Assembly: GCA_950097015.1 (NCBI GenBank)
Contig: CATNEN010000011.1
Coordinates: forward strand, 4,864,501 to 4,928,500
Length of the DNA stretch: 64,000 nucleotides
From: Macrostomum hystrix
Lineage: Eukaryota > Platyhelminthes > Macrostomidae
Reading direction: 5' to 3'
The notes beneath the pieces are model-generated. The model searched no databases, had not been told where the DNA came from, and worked only from the letters and a program-made list of their open reading frames with translations. A program made the translations under genes and the position numbers. Of the stretch, positions 1-12,200 are shown piece after piece; positions within the stretch are counted from its first letter, which is position 1; every line of letters begins with the position of its first letter.

Positions 1-2
1 TT

Positions 3-440
3 GACTTCAATGCCGGCGAAAGAGACGACTCGACGACTCGAATCGACTTCCAAAGCAGAGGCGGCAGTGCCTTTGGCGATGGTCAACGCTTACGAGGCAG
101 AGGGAGAGGCTTCAATCAGCACTTCCAAGGCAGAGGCGGCAGTGCCACCGGCGATGACGAGCGCTCACGAGGCAGAGGGAGAGGCTTCAATGGACGCTTC
201 CAAGGCAGAGGCGGCAGTGCCACCGGCGATGACGAGCGCTCACGAGGCAGGGGGAGAGGCTTCAATGAAGGCTTCCAAGGCAGAGGCGGCAGTGCATTTG
301 GCGATGACGAGCGCTCACGAGGCAGAAGCGGCAGAGGGAGAGGCTTCAATCAATACCCCCAAGGCAGAGGCGACAGTGCCTTTGGCGATGACGAGCGCTC
401 ACGAGGCAGAGGCGGTAGGGGGAGAGGCGTCAATGCGCGC
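3..440 (+). repeat. 75-bp coding tandem repeat (RGG units)
   Basis: The GATGACGAGCGCTCACGAGG block recurs with starts at about 153, 228, 303 and 387, and a diverged copy lies at 78. Spacing is 75, 75, 75 and 84 bp, all multiples of three, so copy-number changes keep the RGG frame. Confidence 0.8.
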
Positions 441-527
441 TGCCATACCGATGGAAGGAGTGCTAAAGCTACCGAAACCGGTGCCGAGGTACGAGGCCAA
501 TGGGAATTTGCGAATCGAGAGGACTGA
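3..527 (+). CDS. RGG-repeat protein, C-terminal part (5' incomplete)
   Basis: I do not recognise the family. The frame starting at base 3 is open from the window edge to TGA at 525-527 and encodes Arg/Gly-rich repeats of about 25 residues with elements such as RGRGRGFN, FQGRGGSA and GDDERS. The overlapping frame beginning at base 1 is also open but gives an Ala/Glu-rich product; I take it as a shadow because RGG boxes are a known RNA-binding low-complexity type. RGG proteins usually act in RNP granules, the nucleolus or RNA helicases; that is family knowledge, not shown here. The tail after the repeats, about 30 residues, is not repetitive. A possible donor, GAG|GTACGA near 488, would remove that tail if used. 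No start codon is visible, so the 5' part lies outside the window. Confidence 0.55.
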   Translation, partial: DFNAGERDDSTTRIDFQSRGGSAFGDGQRLRGRGRGFNQHFQGRGGSATGDDERSRGRGRGFNGRFQGRGGSATGDDERSRGRGRGFNEGFQGRGGSAFGDDERSRGRSGRGRGFNQYPQGRGDSAFGDDERSRGRGGRGRGVNARCHTDGRSAKATETGAEVRGQWEFANRED

Positions 528-537
528 AGCTATTCGT

Positions 538-1500
538 AATTTTTTAAGTACCGAGTGTGAATTGTTTTTTTGACTTTGGCTGTGATTGCTCCGAATAGAG
601 TAGCGACGTAGTCTTTTGTTTGCGTCAATCCGTAACTGGTATTTATTTAGTATCTCTAATTATTATAAGCAATGAAGCTTATAGTTTATTTTTGTTTCCT
701 GAAGTTCTTTAGCTATTTATCTATTATGTCGTCTTTCGGGATTTATCATTAATACGATTGGCACAGAGTTATAGCATCGATCCTTCGCACTTGGTTGACT
801 TATCTAGGTAGGATTAAGACTTGGTAGGATTATCTTCGATAATTTTAAACACACATTCCATGCCGACTAAAGCATTAGTACGTTCCTATAGTATTACTTA
901 AACTGACAAACAGTTCGACTCGTATTGGTGATAAATCCTTTTCGATAAGCCGATAAAAAAATTCGGCAACGCTGCAAAGCTGATCAAGTTCACAATTAGT
1001 TTTACATATATATAATTTCCATCACAAAAAATTCCACGTCCAGTTTTTGTGATTTGTTGTCGATTCGAAAACAATGCTAAAATTGTATTTTATGATGAGC
1101 ACGCGTGTATTAAACAAAAAATTCTCTATAAATTTTGACTGAATATGTTTTGCTTATTTAGACACTATTTTAGAAATTTGATTATTTCTCTATAATTTGG
1201 AGATGATATATTTATAGAGTTACTGTATGATGTTGGTAACTTTTTATTTTCCCATTTTTAGCTTTGCTTGTCCCTGAAATATTGTACTAAGCATGCTGTA
1301 CTGTATATGCACAGTATTTACTGTAGCCTAAAATCAAATCAAATTATATTCTTTCTTTTTTATCTTGATAAACTCTTGACAATTAAAAAGAACTTAAAAA
1401 ACTTTGCAAACTTGAAAGTTGATGACAGTCGACTACCAAGCCGTTTTGCCACCCGTTTTTGTGCTCGCGCGATTGCCAGAAGGTCGGCGGGTAGTTAAAA
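538..1500. other. AT-rich stretch without recognised features
   Basis: No splice-bounded coding exon, RNA gene or repeat array was recognised. Short ORFs here have no protein-like composition. It may hold the 3' UTR of the RGG gene. Confidence 0.5.
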
Positions 1501-1509
1501 AATGGGTTG

Positions 1510-2490
1510 TCAGCGTATTAAATTACATGGACGGCGTATGTATCCGTGACATCGCGGGACAGAGTGTCGGCAACGACGTTTGTGGTGCCCGGGATATGTA
1601 CCATCTCCGTGACGTATTCCGTAATGGTGGATAATTCGCGTTGCTGTCGATCCGAAAGACGTTCTTTGGTGCTATAAATTGCTCTTTATATTGCTCTTTA
1701 TTCCTATCAGTGGTTTGTGGTCGCAAAACACAGTTGTCGGATGACCATGAATGAGATGGCGCCAAGTTTTTACTGCAGCGAACACAGCCAGAAGCTCACG
1801 GTCGAATGCGCTGTATGAGCATTCGGTTGTTGTTAGCTTACGTGAGAAAAACGCTATCGGTGAGGAGTTACCTTCAACTACCTGATGAAGACTGGCACCA
1901 ATCGCAAAAGAACTGGCGTCGGACGTTATGGTGAAAGTAGCTGTAGGATCAGGAAAGGCGAGGGTAACAGCGGAGGATAAACTATCCTTAAGTTGTTGGA
2001 AAGCGGCATCATGGTGAGCAGTCCATTCGTAGTAGTCATCACTCAATGCTCGAAGAGGTTGAATAATGTGGGCGCCCGGCGTAGTTCGGAATATGACGTT
2101 GGTAAAAACCAAACATACCCAGTACTCTCTGTAGACTCTTGAAATCGCGCGGAGATGAGAGTTGGCGAAGTGCGTCTAGACGAGATGGAATTGGTTGAAT
2201 GCCTTGGGCAGAGACTAGGTGACCCAGGAATTCAATTTCCTTTTGAAAGAATTGACATTTTTCAGGATTTACTCGCAAGCCTTCTCGGTGCAGTCTCTGT
2301 AAACCGGATTCAACATCCCTGTGGTGCTCCTCCTCCGATTTGCTGTGGATCAGGACGTCGTCGACATACATGATGGCACAATCCAGATCACGGAAAAGGG
2401 AGTCGGTGAACCGTTGAAACGTCCTCCTCAGCCATAGGAATGAAGTGGTATGCCCTGACAAGATCCAGTTTGCTGAAAACATTGCTGCCT
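1510..2490 (-). pseudogene. Decayed Ty3/gypsy pol fragment (RT-RNase H)
   Basis: Reading on the minus strand, segments of a Ty3/gypsy polymerase appear in order but in different frames: an RT segment with KLDLVRAYHFIPMAEED (about 2400-2470), the catalytic YVDD box with its downstream thumb region (about 2110-2400), RNase H with TSDASSFAIGASL and FFSRKL (about 1680-2070), and an RNase H/integrase linker with HIPGTTNVVADTLSRD (about 1520-1670). Between the first RT segment and the YVDD block about 25 residues normally present in RT are missing; the next readable part is TFQRFTDSLF. At least two frameshifts separate the pieces. No LTRs, gag or integrase were found nearby. It cannot encode a working polymerase and is an old, 5'- and 3'-truncated copy, unrelated in sequence to the intact element at 54-58 kb. 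Confidence 0.85.
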
Positions 2491-2719
2491 CGTAACTGGT
2501 GATGAAAATGTCGAAGATGGATTTTGTATTCTGTATTACATTTTGCTGTTGTTTGCCTCCAACTTTAGTTTTCATGGAATACAATTTTGGTCGCAATCGA
2601 ACCCACTCAAAGTGGAGGCAGCTGGCATATTCATCTTTAATACAGACTTTAATAGCGGTTAATGTAGCTGCAACAAACAGCTTAATTACCAGTGCTTCAT
2701 GAAATTGGTCCATGACGTC

Positions 2720-3715
2720 CTCCGTCCGTCTTGGTCACCTTTGTTAATTTCGAGGACCTTAACTTGGTTCACCCTTCGGTATCGTCGCAGACTCCACTTC
2801 GACACCCGCTAACAGGCTTCAGCTCGTGACAGCCACTGAGCACAGACAGCACAGCGCCTGACATCCGCCGCACCTTCCCGGTCGACTCACTTTTTCTCCA
2901 AATTATTTTTTTAATTTGTCAATTGTGGCATATTATAATAGAACGTTGAATCGCGGCAACCTCACTCCGCCAATACACAGTGGCATTTATACGCGTAATG
3001 TGCTAATGACCTCCTTTCCGCCCTCCTTTCAAACGACCGCCAATTCTCCACTGGACCAAGGTGAGGGATATGGTAGCTAATTAGTAATACTGACACTTAT
3101 TTATGCTTTTTTGAGATATTAAAACTAAAATTTTCTGAATTCAAATAGCTCATAGCATAAGTCGGAAAATTTACGCTTTTCTCAGGTAAGTTGCGACACT
3201 GAGTTGCAAGTATTCTAAGATGAGGAGAGAGAAGACAAAAAGGGGTATAGAAAAGAATAATATTGTTTACTAAGTCGTTGAACGAGAATATTCTAGCTTT
3301 GACCACTAACTTTCTGATGCCAGTAGTTATGTGGAACTTGCTTTTAATCTGTCATTTGCGTTCAACGGGTGTATGAACTTCACGCAGTGTGCGGATTAAA
3401 AGCAGAAAGGAAAAGAAACTAACTTGCACATTACGTGTTACAGCTGATGATCTGCCAAGATCAGCAGTGTAAAATACGCAACTTCTTTTTCTCAAAATGG
3501 TCCAACTCTATTTAGATTGATCTGTTTACATTGCTGCTGAAAGCTTTTAAAATGTGATAATGGCTTGGTTGCGAATAGAAAGCGCATGCACATAGACATG
3601 CACAGAGGAGTCTTGGCTTAGACATTGCTAAGAAAGTTTTTCAAGTGACTCGCCTCGTTGCTTAATTTCTGGTTTCGCAGCATACGAACGTGTTTCCTAT
3701 ATCGAAGCGTTGATA
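2720..3715. other. Intergenic; likely 5' region of the CUB gene
   Basis: No protein-coding exon or array was recognised between the gypsy relic and the ATG at 3716. The promoter and 5' UTR of the CUB-domain gene should lie here, but no clear core motif was seen. Confidence 0.4.
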
Positions 3716-6700
3716 ATGTTATGTAATCAGTGGATTGCCTGCTTCACCATCATCTCTGCTGTCTGTAAGAGTTCAGTAAAATTTTGTGCTCTCAAGATTA
3801 TACGTTTTGAAGAGATTCAACATTAAAATTACGCTCATAATTTGCAGCTGCGTGTCGTATCTTAAACAATTTCACCTTAACTAGTGGAATTATTGAGTAT
3901 CCTCGAGGGTCGAAAGGAAGCTATGAACCAAACTTGGATCTGTGCTGGACTATCAAAGTCAGGGGCGCGATTGCCGTTAAATTTACCAAATTTGACGTTG
4001 AGAAGATGCACGATCATGTTGGGCTCTTCGACGGCGCCTTAACTGACACGGGCGTCAGAGAGAGATTCCGCTTGATCAGTGCTGAGCAGGGCCAATCTGA
4101 GTACTGGTTGACAGGCCAGACAGTCACTGTTCGATTCCGTACTGACGCCAATGTTGAGATGTCTGGCTTCCGACTCAATTACAGAGGTATTCCGAAATTC
4201 AGCTTGCCAGTCGCCGGTAAGAGTCACTCGGAAAGTTTCCCTTTAAGATTACTTGCTATATCCATCTTAATGTAGAGACAAAACTTTCCCGCCTAAGTCC
4301 AAGCGAGGTCAGCCCTAGGGAAACAATTTGAGTCCTTGTGCAAGACAATATTGTGCAAGCACTACAGTTAAGCCAGCTGTAAAATAGGCACCAGCACCCG
4401 ATTCTTCAGTGAGTCGTTGGTTGTCACCACCCGATTCTTCAGTGAGTCGTTGGTTGTCACCACCCGATTCTTCAGTGAGTCGTTGGTTGTCACCACCCGA
4501 TTCTTCAGTGAGTCGTTGGTTGTCACCACCCGATTCTTCAGTGAGTCGTTGGTTGTCACCACCCGATTCTTCAGTGAGTCGTTGGTTGTCACCACCCGAT
4601 TCTTCAGTGAGTCGTTGGTTGTCACCACCCGATTCTTCAGTGAGTCGTTGGTTGTCACCATCTGATTCTTCAGTGAGTCGTTGGTTGTCACCATCTGATT
4701 CTTCAGTGAGACTGTGGTTTGCCCCACCCGATTCTTCATTGCCCCAGAACTGACGTTTTCCAAAAAAACTAAAATTAGCTGTATTCATACATTTCAAGGT
4801 GCATCTGCTGCACTGGAGATTATATCACGAGCGAGAAGCGGTATTATAGAAAGTCACATTGAATTCAGCAAAGGCCAGAACTATTCAAACAACACCCTTC
4901 AAGCCTGGACGATTCACGCTGCTTCAAGCGAAATCGTGAAAATCAACTTCGCAAAATTTAACACGGAATCAGGTTATGACTTTCTAAGAGTATTCTCTGG
5001 CGCTCTGCCCAATGTTCGAAACGCATCACTGTTAAACCAGGTGACAAAATTCTCTGGTACACTGAGAAATAGAACTAGCTACAGTTTTTTCGGCAGCGTG
5101 ACTTTTGTCTTTAAATCAGACTCGTCAAACAATGATAGAGGATTTCAGTTCGAGTTTAGTGTCACGAAAACAGGTACGAACATTGTTCTGCCTTTACTGG
5201 AGTTTTTTGGGTTTATTTTCCCGAGCGTCGTTTTTTTGCCCAGCGGCTAGAACTTTCGACTCCTGACTGGAATTTCTGAGCCCGGTCGAAGGGAGACATC
5301 CTTGAGCAAGACACTAGGTCGTATGAATAACTGAAACTGAGTATTCGTAATCGTACGAAAAGTGAGCGGTTGCTCAAATTCCGAGATATTTCCCAGCTCT
5401 AAGCACTTGCTCCAACTCAAAGTATCAACATTAGCAGGGGGTAGAATAAACTTTGATGCGTTGGTTTTCATCCGCTGTCCATGGACTGAACATCTGTGCA
5501 ACTAGGTTATTATGAATATCGTGAGGAAAGATTCTCATGTACCAAATTCGATCGATTTTAAACACCAAGCTCACATTTCCCCAAACTCGCCCTCCAACAT
5601 ACGAAGAGTACCATGTTCGAGCGGACTACCAACAGTGGACTGGAGGCTACAGTTCCGGAACTGGTTGCGGCAGGGAGCCGAACCAGTTCAGTCTGGTAGC
5701 TAACCCGCCAGATAGCGCTCTGGAGGCATTCTGTCGAGTTGACAATCGATGCAGTAATTATTCCACGGCGCAGATACAGGTGAATAGCACACAATTATCA
5801 ATGATAACTTCAGATATGCTCAGCAGATTTCGTTAGTGCAATTTTACGGCATCAAAGCATGCGTTCTAAATTGTAGGAGAAAAAATCTATTACGTCCAAA
5901 AATGAGACCCGACTTCAGTTCCGCATTGAAGCGCGGAAAAGTGTCAAAAATCAGTTTTACTGCATCGGAGACATTGTTTGTAGAGTGACGTGGATTACTG
6001 AAGCTTATCTAAGTATTGAGCAGCGGTTGATTCTGCCAAATCGTAAGATATTAAAATTGAACCTCCAGTGGAGCCGGAGGTTGCTTAGTAAAAATGTATA
6101 CTTTCTGTCATTCCAGTCGATCCATCGTCAATTGAAATCCAGTTTGTGCAGCCCGACACCTGGTTAAAGGCTGGTGTGATCCTATTTGACGCCGTGTCAA
6201 ATTCTGTCTGTCCCAAAGTGCGGCACAGGTGCCAGCTTAATTTCGTCAATTACAGTTTCGAAGCTAAGCCTATTACATTGGTAAAGTGCTTCCTCATTTT
6301 TGGAAAGATGGTTCCTTTTTGGTACTAGCAAGGCTACTGTAGCAGACATTTTTTCCGAATCCGCCATTCCAAACATGTGTTGTAGTTTTTTAGTCAACTA
6401 AAATCCTTGAGCTCGATTACGCGGCAAGTCAGGGCCGATGTACTCCCCTGTGTGAGTGCGTAGCTGAATGACGTATCTCTGTGCTGAGTATGTGTACTCA
6501 GGAGTCAGCGTAGGGAAGCATATTTGCAAGAGTTTTTTGTGAGGCTACGCTGAAATCTATAGTTTTTCATTTTCAGACAATTTCACCGGTCAAACCACCG
6601 TCGTGTCTGAGCAGCTGGGTGCGAACCCGGTTCGCTATTTCTGTTCCTCAAGATATCAACATCGCTAATGTTAGCTCGACTGTAGTATGTCATCTACTAG

Positions 6701-7279
6701 ATGGTAAAACTGTCGAGCGACTTGTTCCGAGAAATTCGGACGCACCAACGCCAGGTGAGGCGTCATTGTTTAATGACTTTGATCATCCTTTATAAGCTTC
6801 TATGTATTATTCATTCTAGTATAGTGGCAATCCTAAATAGGAGCTGAGTCAACAGAGAATAAAAAAGGTCTGAAAGTCCATTATAGCGACGCAGATAACC
6901 GGAGAACAGCTGCCCTGAAGCTTAATGTGCACCCATTGATGACGTGCGCTTCATAATACTCAGATTAGTACTGTAAATTTTAGTTTCGGAAGAGCTCCGC
7001 AGAACAGGATCCTGGGAGCGATCTGCGCTTGTAACCACATGGCTTCTTGTCGCTCTGATCTGCATTCTACTGACCGGCTTCTGTCTTCTAAAGGCGAAAC
7101 AAAACAGACAGAGTTCGGGTTTTAACATGCCTGGTCGCGGTGGTCTGATGTTTGGGAAGACAAGACGCGAGTCGGGTACCGCTGGAAGAGGCAACTCTTA
7201 CGTCACAGCCGCACCGCCTGTTGATGTGAGTTCTGGTGGAATGGCAACGTTATTCCGTAGCGCACTTGTTAAGCGGTAG
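3716..7279 (+). CDS. CUB-domain type I membrane protein, eight exons
   Basis: Exons: 3716-3764, 3848-4216, 4799-5173, about 5607-5779, 5877-6042, 6117-6280, 6577-6754 and 6984-7279; all GT-AG with matching phases. About 589 aa. Exon 1 gives a signal peptide (MLCNQWIACFTIISAV). Exon 2 is one CUB domain (residues about 17-139, with SGIIEYP and a later DLCWTI block) and exon 3 a second, more diverged one (about 140-264); each is a single phase 1-1 exon, the arrangement used for module shuffling. Residues about 265-490 are Cys-containing, N-glycosylation-rich and possibly Ig-like, but unassigned. The last exon has a transmembrane helix (about 506-529), then a basic tail. Exon 4 could instead start at 5526 (acceptor cgtgag|GA), giving 616 aa; both choices keep frame. 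CUB modules bind extracellular ligands, often calcium-dependently; partner unknown. AATAAA at 7551-7556 is a candidate polyadenylation signal. Confidence 0.82.
4396..4740. repeat. 33-bp minisatellite in intron 2 of the CUB gene
   Basis: About ten units, each containing CCCGATTCTTCAGTGAGTCG followed by TTGGTTGTCACCA. The period is a multiple of three, so every frame that escapes stops stays open, which explains long ORFs on both strands. Each unit contains CAGTGAGTCG, a 5' splice-site-like string. Confidence 0.95.
5476..5492 (-). mobile_element. Fragment of palindrome-ended SINE (family A)
   Basis: TGTCCATGGACTGAACA in intron 3 of the CUB gene matches the end of the SINE described at 44674-44813, in the opposite orientation. 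Only the palindromic end is recognisable. Confidence 0.5.
6405..6530 (+). mobile_element. Partial SINE, family B
   Basis: Shares GAGCTCGATTACGCGGC, CAGGGC-GATGTAC-CCTGTGTG and CTCAGGAGTCAGCG with the longer copies at 17876 and 31098. It lies in intron 6 of the CUB gene. Confidence 0.6.
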
Positions 7280-8884
7280 GCGGCATACATATTTGTTTAT
7301 CATGTGTCACTTCTCGCATAAACAATCATTTCAGGTTAATGAAGTTTACGTCATCTGAACTGGGGTCGAATTCTTTTGCAATTCTTCGTTATTACGCAAT
7401 CGTGACTGCTGATTATAAGATCAAGCACCTTTTCGTAGTTACTGCAGTTAAGCGTCAATATTTTATATAGCGTTTCACACTTTTGAGTTACTCACTACAA
7501 TATACTACTACCGGTAGGTTATCAGTGTGACATTATACACTATTTTCAAAAATAAAAATAAGAGTTACTCGTACATTGGCAATTAAAGTTTTCTGTATAC
7601 TTAAACACATAATATGCTTATCAACCAAAAAATGGAACTTTTATATTCAAGACGTGAATTAATGCTCGTATTTACATTAGGAAATAAATTATCAATTTTA
7701 GTATATTAAAACTACGCTAGTATCTTTGTCACAGACTGGAAGTTCATTATTTATTTTTTTAATCGTCTCTCTTTTGATCTCGTCCTATTTTAAATTGTTT
7801 ATCCAGAAAATTTTTTCTTTTTGATTTATTTTTTAATCTTACTTTTTACTGCTTTGTTCGTTAATAAACTTGTCTGTAATTCTTTGCCTTGGCAAAAAAG
7901 TTTTCTAATTAATGAAACTTTTGTAAGAGCTGGCAGCTATAGCGCGTTGCATCCGAAGGCTGCGTACAGCTGTTCAGTCCGTGGACTGGGTGGGGCTGCA
8001 AAGACAGCAAATTTTCTAATACTGGAATCAATTTTGCTGCTGGTTGAACTAACGAGTATTGAAGAGTGAGCACGCGGTAGAAATACTCATACCAAGTTGC
8101 TAACCCCAAATCATAAAGCATAGCGTATTAAAGGCGATTTGTTAATCAGAAGTTTTACAAATGAGCACAGATGCAGCTGTTAAACATGTTCAGACTTTAT
8201 TGGTTGCTATAGAATCGGAGCATATGCAGTCTGAGTATGCACTAGGCTCACCTGTAGTCTAGAGCTTATCAGAGCAGAAAATAACTGCACCATGGAGAGT
8301 GGGACGGAGGTGGGGTTGGCGCGTCGCGATCACCCTGGCAGCGGCTACAAATTAATGATTCATCGACTCAGTCTTACCACTTCAGTCTAGATGTGTGCTC
8401 AAATATCTGTGTGAGTGCCATCGGCCCATATGGATAACTAGGCTTGCTGGGCCAAAGTCCGCGCTTTCGCTTTCCGCACACACTGCGCACACTCGAGGCC
8501 GTTTCCCTTTCATTCTTACCTTTTCTCGTCCTCACATCCCTACTCTACTTGATTCCTGTGCCGCATTTCCTAAATTTAGGTGTAGAAGGGGAAGTGCAGG
8601 ATTAATGAGTGAGATGAGCTGCTGAGCCAACGCAGAATGAAAATGGCCTCATGAGAGCTGAGAGCGGCAGTCGGGTGAATAGCTAGTGCAACATCTCCTG
8701 CGCCTCCTCCGGCGACACGCACTGGTGGTCAGGCGTTTTGAACATTCTCAAAGCCTCCCAGTCATTCTAGTCGACAATTTTTCTCGCCAGATTTATTTCC
8801 AGGCCTCTCTAACCCTTTCTGTTGTCAGCACAATAGATTTTCTCCAGAACTAAATCTGGGTAGATTAAAAGGCCGGTTGTCGTC
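7280..8884. other. Intergenic between CUB gene and 783-aa gene
   Basis: AT-rich to about 7900; AATAAA at 7551-7556 could serve the CUB gene. A SINE A copy lies near 7970. A pyrimidine-rich tract ending in TTGTCAG just before 8829 looks like a 3' splice site, so the transcript of the next gene may begin with a 5' UTR intron or a trans-spliced leader. Confidence 0.45.
7968..8065 (+). mobile_element. SINE family A, diverged copy
   Basis: CTGTTCAGTCCGTGGACTGG followed by a body resembling the copy at 11737 (AAATTTTC, then CTAATACTGG for CTAATGCTGG). One palindrome base is changed. Confidence 0.6.
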
Positions 8885-9235
8885 ATGACAGACCAGAATA
8901 GTGACAATCGATGCGTCACAATGGAAGCTGAGATTCAAAACGAAGCCGGAGTCAAGAGCGAAGACAATGACGACAAAGACTCGCTGGACGACGAGATCAA
9001 TATTAGGCGCAGAGAAGATAAGCCGCAAGAAGGTCAAACATTTGCGAAGCAGCGCCATTCTAAGAAAAAGAAGCGCGCAAATTCAAAATCCAACAGTACC
9101 GGAAAACTGCAAGCCGTTGCGGCAGTGCCGGAAGTGCTGCCAGCACCGCTTCCGGTGACAGAAGAGCATCAACCTCTTCTAGAACAGCCAGCTTCACCGC
9201 CGCCACCGCCACCACCGCCACCGCCGCCGCAGCAT

Positions 9236-9269
<34 letters not shown>

Positions 9270-12200
9270 GTGAGAAGCGACCACCAAGAAAAATTCAAGT
9301 CGTCCCACCTGGTAAACGAATCGGCTACTCAAATTGTGCCAGTGACGGAGGTAAGAAGACGTTACGAGCTATAATACTCGTAATTTAGTACATAAAATTC
9401 AGTACATTTTGACCGAAACTGGTAGCAAGTGGTTATAGAACTTTAAACTCTTGGCTAAAAGGTCTGCTGTTCCAATCTTGACTGGGGGGAAACTCTAATT
9501 TTGTCCTTTAACAGTAGAAAGACCACCCGGGGTAGTTCAACACTTCACGATGGCTCCCAAAACGAATCACCGATTTTCGTGAAAGAAGCAACTTTCAACG
9601 CCGTCCAAGTCAGCATCGTCGGGATTTTCAGCGATTCTTGTCTTCCGGGCGAAGCTGCATGGGACCGGCCTGTTGCCGAATCCCTTCTTGGGGGGGGGGG
9701 GTTGTTCGTAGCACAGGTAGGACCGCGACAAAGACCAGCTGCAGTTTGGTCCCAGCGATTCTTGTCAGAGACCCTGGTGACAAGTACAAATAAGATTTGT
9801 GATTCTGGATGTTTTTTTATCTGATGGAGTGGAAAATTTTAGTCTTTGGTCTGGATTTTCATGACGTGTCGTTGAATAATTTGGGAGAGACCCCGGGGGG
9901 GTCTTTCAACGGTTAAGCTGGATTCTGAATTCGTTCATTTTATTCAGCTTTTGAATTGCTTTCAGCATTAGCTTGGGCAGCAATTCAGAATTGTGGGCCG
10001 GCCTATCGACGTTACTGATCAATTTATCGCTTTCTAAACTTTCAAGACAATTCAACAGCAGCTGCAACAGTGCTGCATCAAGCTCAGCCTGAGGCGACAT
10101 CACAGAAGCCTCAAAACAGTGTCGCCTCAACTGCGAATAATAATCATTATAATCAGCAGAAGCAGCAGCAGCCGCGTCGCCGCAGAGACTCAAAGCAGGT
10201 TGGCGCTGGTGGGCAAGAAGTGGAGACCCTCCTGTCAGAATCTGCAAAGCCCGAGAAGGAAATGTTGCCGGCTTCGTCGACAAGAAAAATCTACCGCCTT
10301 GAGCCTTCGAGTGGCCTGACTGAGCAGAAGCAGCGGGACCTGATCGGTGCTGTTCGGCTGCAGCCAGGCGAAACGAGCTCGCGACGTTCTAGCGTTTCCT
10401 CGCAGCATCGCGAGATGGTCGCGGGGGCAGCTGTGGCGGCCGCAGCGCAGCAGTTGCAGGCGCCGAATGCGTTGACTAAAAGGCAACAGCAAAAGTCTGG
10501 AGTTGCTGGCGGTCGGTAAGATGACCGATGGCCAACTGACCCAATGATATGACCGGATGATCTGATGACCCGATCACCGAATGACCCGATCACCGAATGA
10601 CCCGATCACCGAATGTCCCGATCACCGAATGACCCGATCACCGAATGACCCGATCACCGAATGACCCGATCACCGAATGTCCCGATCACCGAATGACTCG
10701 ATGACCTAATGACCCGATGATCTAATGACCCGATGATATGACCCAATGGTATGACCCGATGATCGAATGAACCGATGATCTAATGACCCGATGATCTAAT
10801 GACCCGATGATCTAATGACCCGATGATCTAATGACCCGATGATCTAATGACCCGATGATCTAATGACCCGATGATCTAATGACCCGATGATCTAATGACC
10901 CGATGATCTAATGACCCGATGATCTAATGACCCGATGATCTAATGACCCGATGATCTAATGACCCGATGATCTAATGACCCGATGATCTAATGACCCGAT
11001 GATCTAATGACCCGATGATCTAATGACCCGATGATCTAATGACCCGATGATCTAATGACCCGATGATCTAATGACCCGATGATCTAATGACCCGATGATC
11101 TAATGACCCGATGATCTAATGACCCGATGATCTAATGACCCGATGATCTAATGACCCGATGATATGACCCAATGGTATGACCCGATGATCGAATGAACCG
11201 ATGATCTAATGACCCGATGATCTAATGACCCGATGATCTAATGACCCGATGATCTAATGACCCGATGATCTAATGACCCGATGATCTAATGACCCGATGA
11301 TCTAATGACCCGATGATCTAATGACCCGATGATCTAATGACCCGATGATCTAATGACCCGATGATCTAATGACCCGATGATCTAATGACCCGATGATCTA
11401 ATGACCCGATGATCTAATGACCCGATGATCTAATGACCTAATTAGCCTAATGATTCGATTGCAGAATGACTCACAGCTAATGAATTAATTGAAAATAACT
11501 TTTTGCTGACAACCTCAAACATAATTTTTCTCCTAGCTCAAAGTCTTCAAAAGGTTCGACAAGTCAAAGGGTGAAAATTATTCAACCAGAGTCGCAGGAA
11601 GATCAGAGCCAAAGCCAAGCTGGTGCAGCGAAGTTAAACGAAACTAAAAATCTTGGCGAAGAGGCAGAGAACACTGCAGACTCAAGGCCCAGGTGAGAGC
11701 TAGATGACATGAATAATCATTTCTAGAATATAAGGGCTGTTCAGTCCATGGACTGGGAGGACGCCACACACATAATAAATTTTCCCTGCTAATGCTGGTA
11801 CCAATTTAAAATATTTATTTAATTTAAACAAATTAAACTTCTGTTTCGTTTCTCGCAGTCCGCCAGACGGAGCTCCGACTGATGCGGAAGACGACGAACC
11901 GGTTGACGCCGAGGACACTCTGGTGGAAGCTGTTACAGCCGGCCAGACGGCAAAGAAGGTCAGGGGGCAGCGAGGCAAGAAGTCCAAGAGGAAGAAGTCG
12001 GCCAAAGCTGAGGACGCCGACGACAGCAGATCGGCCAAGTCTTCGTCAAAGAAGAAAAAACGCTCGGGCAAAAGCGGCGGCGGCGGCGGCGGCGGCGGCG
12101 ACAGGCCCTTTTCGGCTCCCGTGATGGGATCTGGAAAAGTGGTTTACAACCGGCAGCCGATAATTATTAATACGAGAAAGCACTTCTCTGTAGGAAACTT

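Noticed and set aside
1-573. 190-aa Ala/Glu-rich ORF in frame 1
   Set aside because: Shadow of the RGG frame; repeat spacing in multiples of three keeps more than one frame open.
4315-4797. Four overlapping ORFs on both strands
   Set aside because: By-products of the 33-bp array inside a CUB gene intron.
7821-8069. 82-aa ORF with a hydrophobic start
   Set aside because: Its second half is a SINE A copy; no splice or homology support.
10550-11445. CRISPR-like array
   Set aside because: Direct tandem units without unique spacers, inside a eukaryotic intron; the same holds for all arrays here.
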